This document shows, in pieces, positions 61,923 through 64,000 of a stretch of 64,000 bases of DNA. Under the pieces are notes generated by a model. The model did not search any database and had not been told where the DNA came from. It worked only from the letters and a program-made list of their open reading frames with translations. A program made the translations under genes and the position numbers. Source of the stretch: Centroberyx gerrardi (lineage: Eukaryota > Chordata > Actinopteri > Beryciformes > Berycidae); the NCBI RefSeq assembly GCF_048128805.1, contig NC_136000.1, positions 16,910,354-16,974,353 of the forward strand. The letters run 5' to 3'. How positions within the stretch are numbered: the stretch's first letter is position 1; each line of letters opens with the position of its first letter.

Positions 61923-64000
61923 GTGACGGGTCAGACGACAGAGAACGGAGGAAGTGAAGGGAAATGGAGCAGAAAGTCAGCGGACCGATTGTGCAAGAGA
62001 GAAACACTCTGTTGTACACTCTGTTGTGGTTCTGTTGTACTGTAGGTACTGCTGAAGCATGGAAGAGGACAGAATACATACACACCACATACAATACAGT
62101 GGCCACATAGAAAAAGATATTGCACACATGCATACATTCATACATTGTATATATACAAACATATGAACACAACCACCACACACACACACCACACAATCAA
62201 GATGATGAATCATAACACAAATGCAGTTGTTGGCCATTCATCACACACAATTAGTCTAGGTAACAGGAATCAAATGACCTTGGTTGCACAGTGTTGTTAT
62301 AGTTACAAACTTATTCCTACTGTTCTTTAAATCAAACTAACTACCTTAGATTTAAAAAAAAATACAACATATACACAGATTATAAGCATAGCACAAGTAT
62401 CCCAACCTGTCTTAAATCAAGATATATTGTCGTCCAATGTTTCCAAATACTGAGATTGTATTTTTTTTTTTAATAGCTGCGGAGTATGTTCAAAACTCCC
62501 ATTCAGTGCGCTGCAGCACTAATGGTGTTTTGTTGTTTTGCTTACTCTCCATACAAGCTGCCTCAGTCTTGAGTAAAGTCATCATCTGACTGAAACAATG
62601 AGCCATGAGCAGTCATTTTTTATACACTGCATACACAAGTGCACAGAAAGTTGATCACATTCAAAGAAGAAGAAAAATCAAGAAAAACAGCAAACTGCTT
62701 TGTCTTTATGCAGCTTGTGACTGTTTGTGTGTGAATGTGCTTGGTGAATTAGCAATCTGCCAGCTCGTGTTCTGACATGGGGTTAGCTATTAAACATTGA
62801 TTTTTCACCTACCGTAGTACCGTACTTCCTCTAACACCACATGCATGTATACAAACACATCCAAAAAGTTGTCTATAAAAACCTTTGGGGCTAAGGTTCT
62901 TAATGGATGGTTAGTGAGGAGGGCTTGTGATCAGAAAGTCACTTGTTCAAATTCCCAGACCGGCTGTGAAATTCAGGGTGGTGGTGGTGAATGACGATGA
63001 GCAACAGCTCCAGTAAAGATGCTCAATGGTCAAAAGTAGAAAATTGTGTTTATACTGGGCAGTTCCCAGGTGTGAATGGGTGTTTGAATGAGAAACTGAA
63101 TGAATGAATGAGAGTGTTGCTTAAAAGAGCATGCATACTCATCAAACCTTTGCTGGATAGACAAATAATCTGAAACAATGCATGTCTGACCTCTGTGTTG
63201 AAATGTAGTAAAAGGGTGTGAGGGAGCTCCATTGCTTGGTTTGTTAAGAATGGCAGTGACATACCTGAAAAATAAACCACCCATACTAAAAATGTGCTCA
63301 AGCCTGTGGATTTAAATTCCCAACATTTGGTATGTTATGGGGACCAGAGGGCAAATAATTCTGCAGAAAGAAAAGGTAATTTGATGCCACAGCAAATTGG
63401 TTTAAGACAACACTCACTTCTCAGAGATCATGGGGCCAGCAGCTCTGTGGAAACCAGGGAGTGGACAGAGCGTTCCTCACATGGCAGAAGGCAGGGAAAA
63501 TCAACGACGGCTGTCAGGGAATCTTGTGCTTATTGGTCTTATTATCTTATTTTTCTATAAGATGTGTGGATCAGTATTTCTTTTTTACCTCGCATATAAT
63601 GAGAAAGAAATGGTAAGAATTAAGAGGACAAGAGAACATAAGGATTTTTTATCTGTCCATTTTCTTTTGCTTTCCACACAAATAGAGTAGGATAAAAAAT
63701 AATAGCTTGGCTATAGAGTTTGTTAAATATCCCATCATTTGTACTAGCAAATAAAATGAAGTAGTTTGTGTGGAAGACCTGATTAGCACAGCAACCAAGT
63801 CACAATATACTGCATACCCAAAGCTCCAATTTAATTTGTTTTTATTGAGACATTCTTCTCAATCACAAAAACTGGACCTGATTGTTAGAGCGCTCACAGT
63901 TTGCAGACCAACAACTGATTTACAGTAAAGTCACTAGTGAAAGGCTTGTCGCTGCAGTGAGCATGTAAAAAACCATTATCATATACATAATAACATACCA
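61923..64000. other. cdhr5 3' UTR and downstream DNA
   Basis: No gene is visible here. The 3' UTR of cdhr5 starts at 61923. Candidate polyadenylation words are ATTAAA near 62789 and AATAAA near 63270 and 63747; I cannot choose among them. Open frames at 63294-63690 look like chance. Confidence 0.5.
62885..63110 (+). mobile_element. tRNA-derived SINE-like element
   Basis: An A-box-like TTGGGGCTAAGGTTC and, about 50 bp later, a B-box-like GTTCAAATTCCC have the spacing of an internal RNA polymerase III promoter. The right part contains GGTGTGAATGGGTGTTTGAATG, a common SINE-tail style in fish. It is diverged and probably inactive. Confidence 0.6.

Noticed and set aside
63294-63690. Open frames of 86-88 codons downstream of cdhr5
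   Set aside because: No splice context, signal or recognisable family; consistent with chance in AT-rich DNA.

Overview
This window is vertebrate nuclear DNA, almost certainly from a ray-finned (teleost) fish. The genes have many small exons with GT/AG introns. Long CA/TG microsatellites occur every few kilobases, and there are short inverted-repeat elements and tRNA-derived SINE-like DNA. The recognisable proteins are animal-specific. All exon coordinates were read by eye from splice consensus, phase and protein continuity; treat each boundary as accurate to about one base.

Layout: (1) 450-11158, minus strand, a SAPS-family regulatory subunit of protein phosphatase 6, best matched to PPP6R2 (23 coding exons). 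(2) 14992-18950, plus strand, the complete type-A Hsp40 co-chaperone DNAJA2 (9 exons, about 413 residues, ending in a CAHQ prenylation box). It lies head-to-head with ppp6r2. (3) 20794-26763, minus strand, a 19-exon gene for a protein of about 1,060 residues that I do not recognise: helical N-terminal half, Gln-rich and acidic middle, Arg/Glu-rich coiled-coil C-terminus. (4) 27904-50401, minus strand, a giant secreted protein gene of about 52 exons, kielin/chordin-like protein (kcp). (5) 55620-61922, plus strand, a complete cadherin-related family member 5 (cdhr5; 15 exons, about 900 residues). The rest is intergenic DNA and introns with transposon remnants, satellites and microsatellites.

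The most unusual object is inside kcp. The expected parts are present: signal peptide, coiled coil, VWC domains, then VWD-C8-TIL. Between the first VWC and the long VWC array, however, the exons encode an EGF module, a divergent Kunitz module, a cysteine-rich stretch and a complete-looking type-3 copper (tyrosinase/hemocyanin) domain. Five-residue xxG(Y/F/W)(D/N) repeats lie before and inside this cassette. The tyrosinase fold signatures are clear, but most copper-ligand histidines appear to be replaced, which suggests a pseudo-enzyme. I know of no such domain in mammalian KCP, where the coiled-coil/VWC1 segment runs directly into the next VWC.

The five genes do not form an obvious functional unit. 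kcp and cdhr5 are divergent neighbours, dnaja2 and ppp6r2 are divergent, and dnaja2 converges on the unknown gene, whose start lies about 0.4 kb beyond the probable kcp polyadenylation signal.
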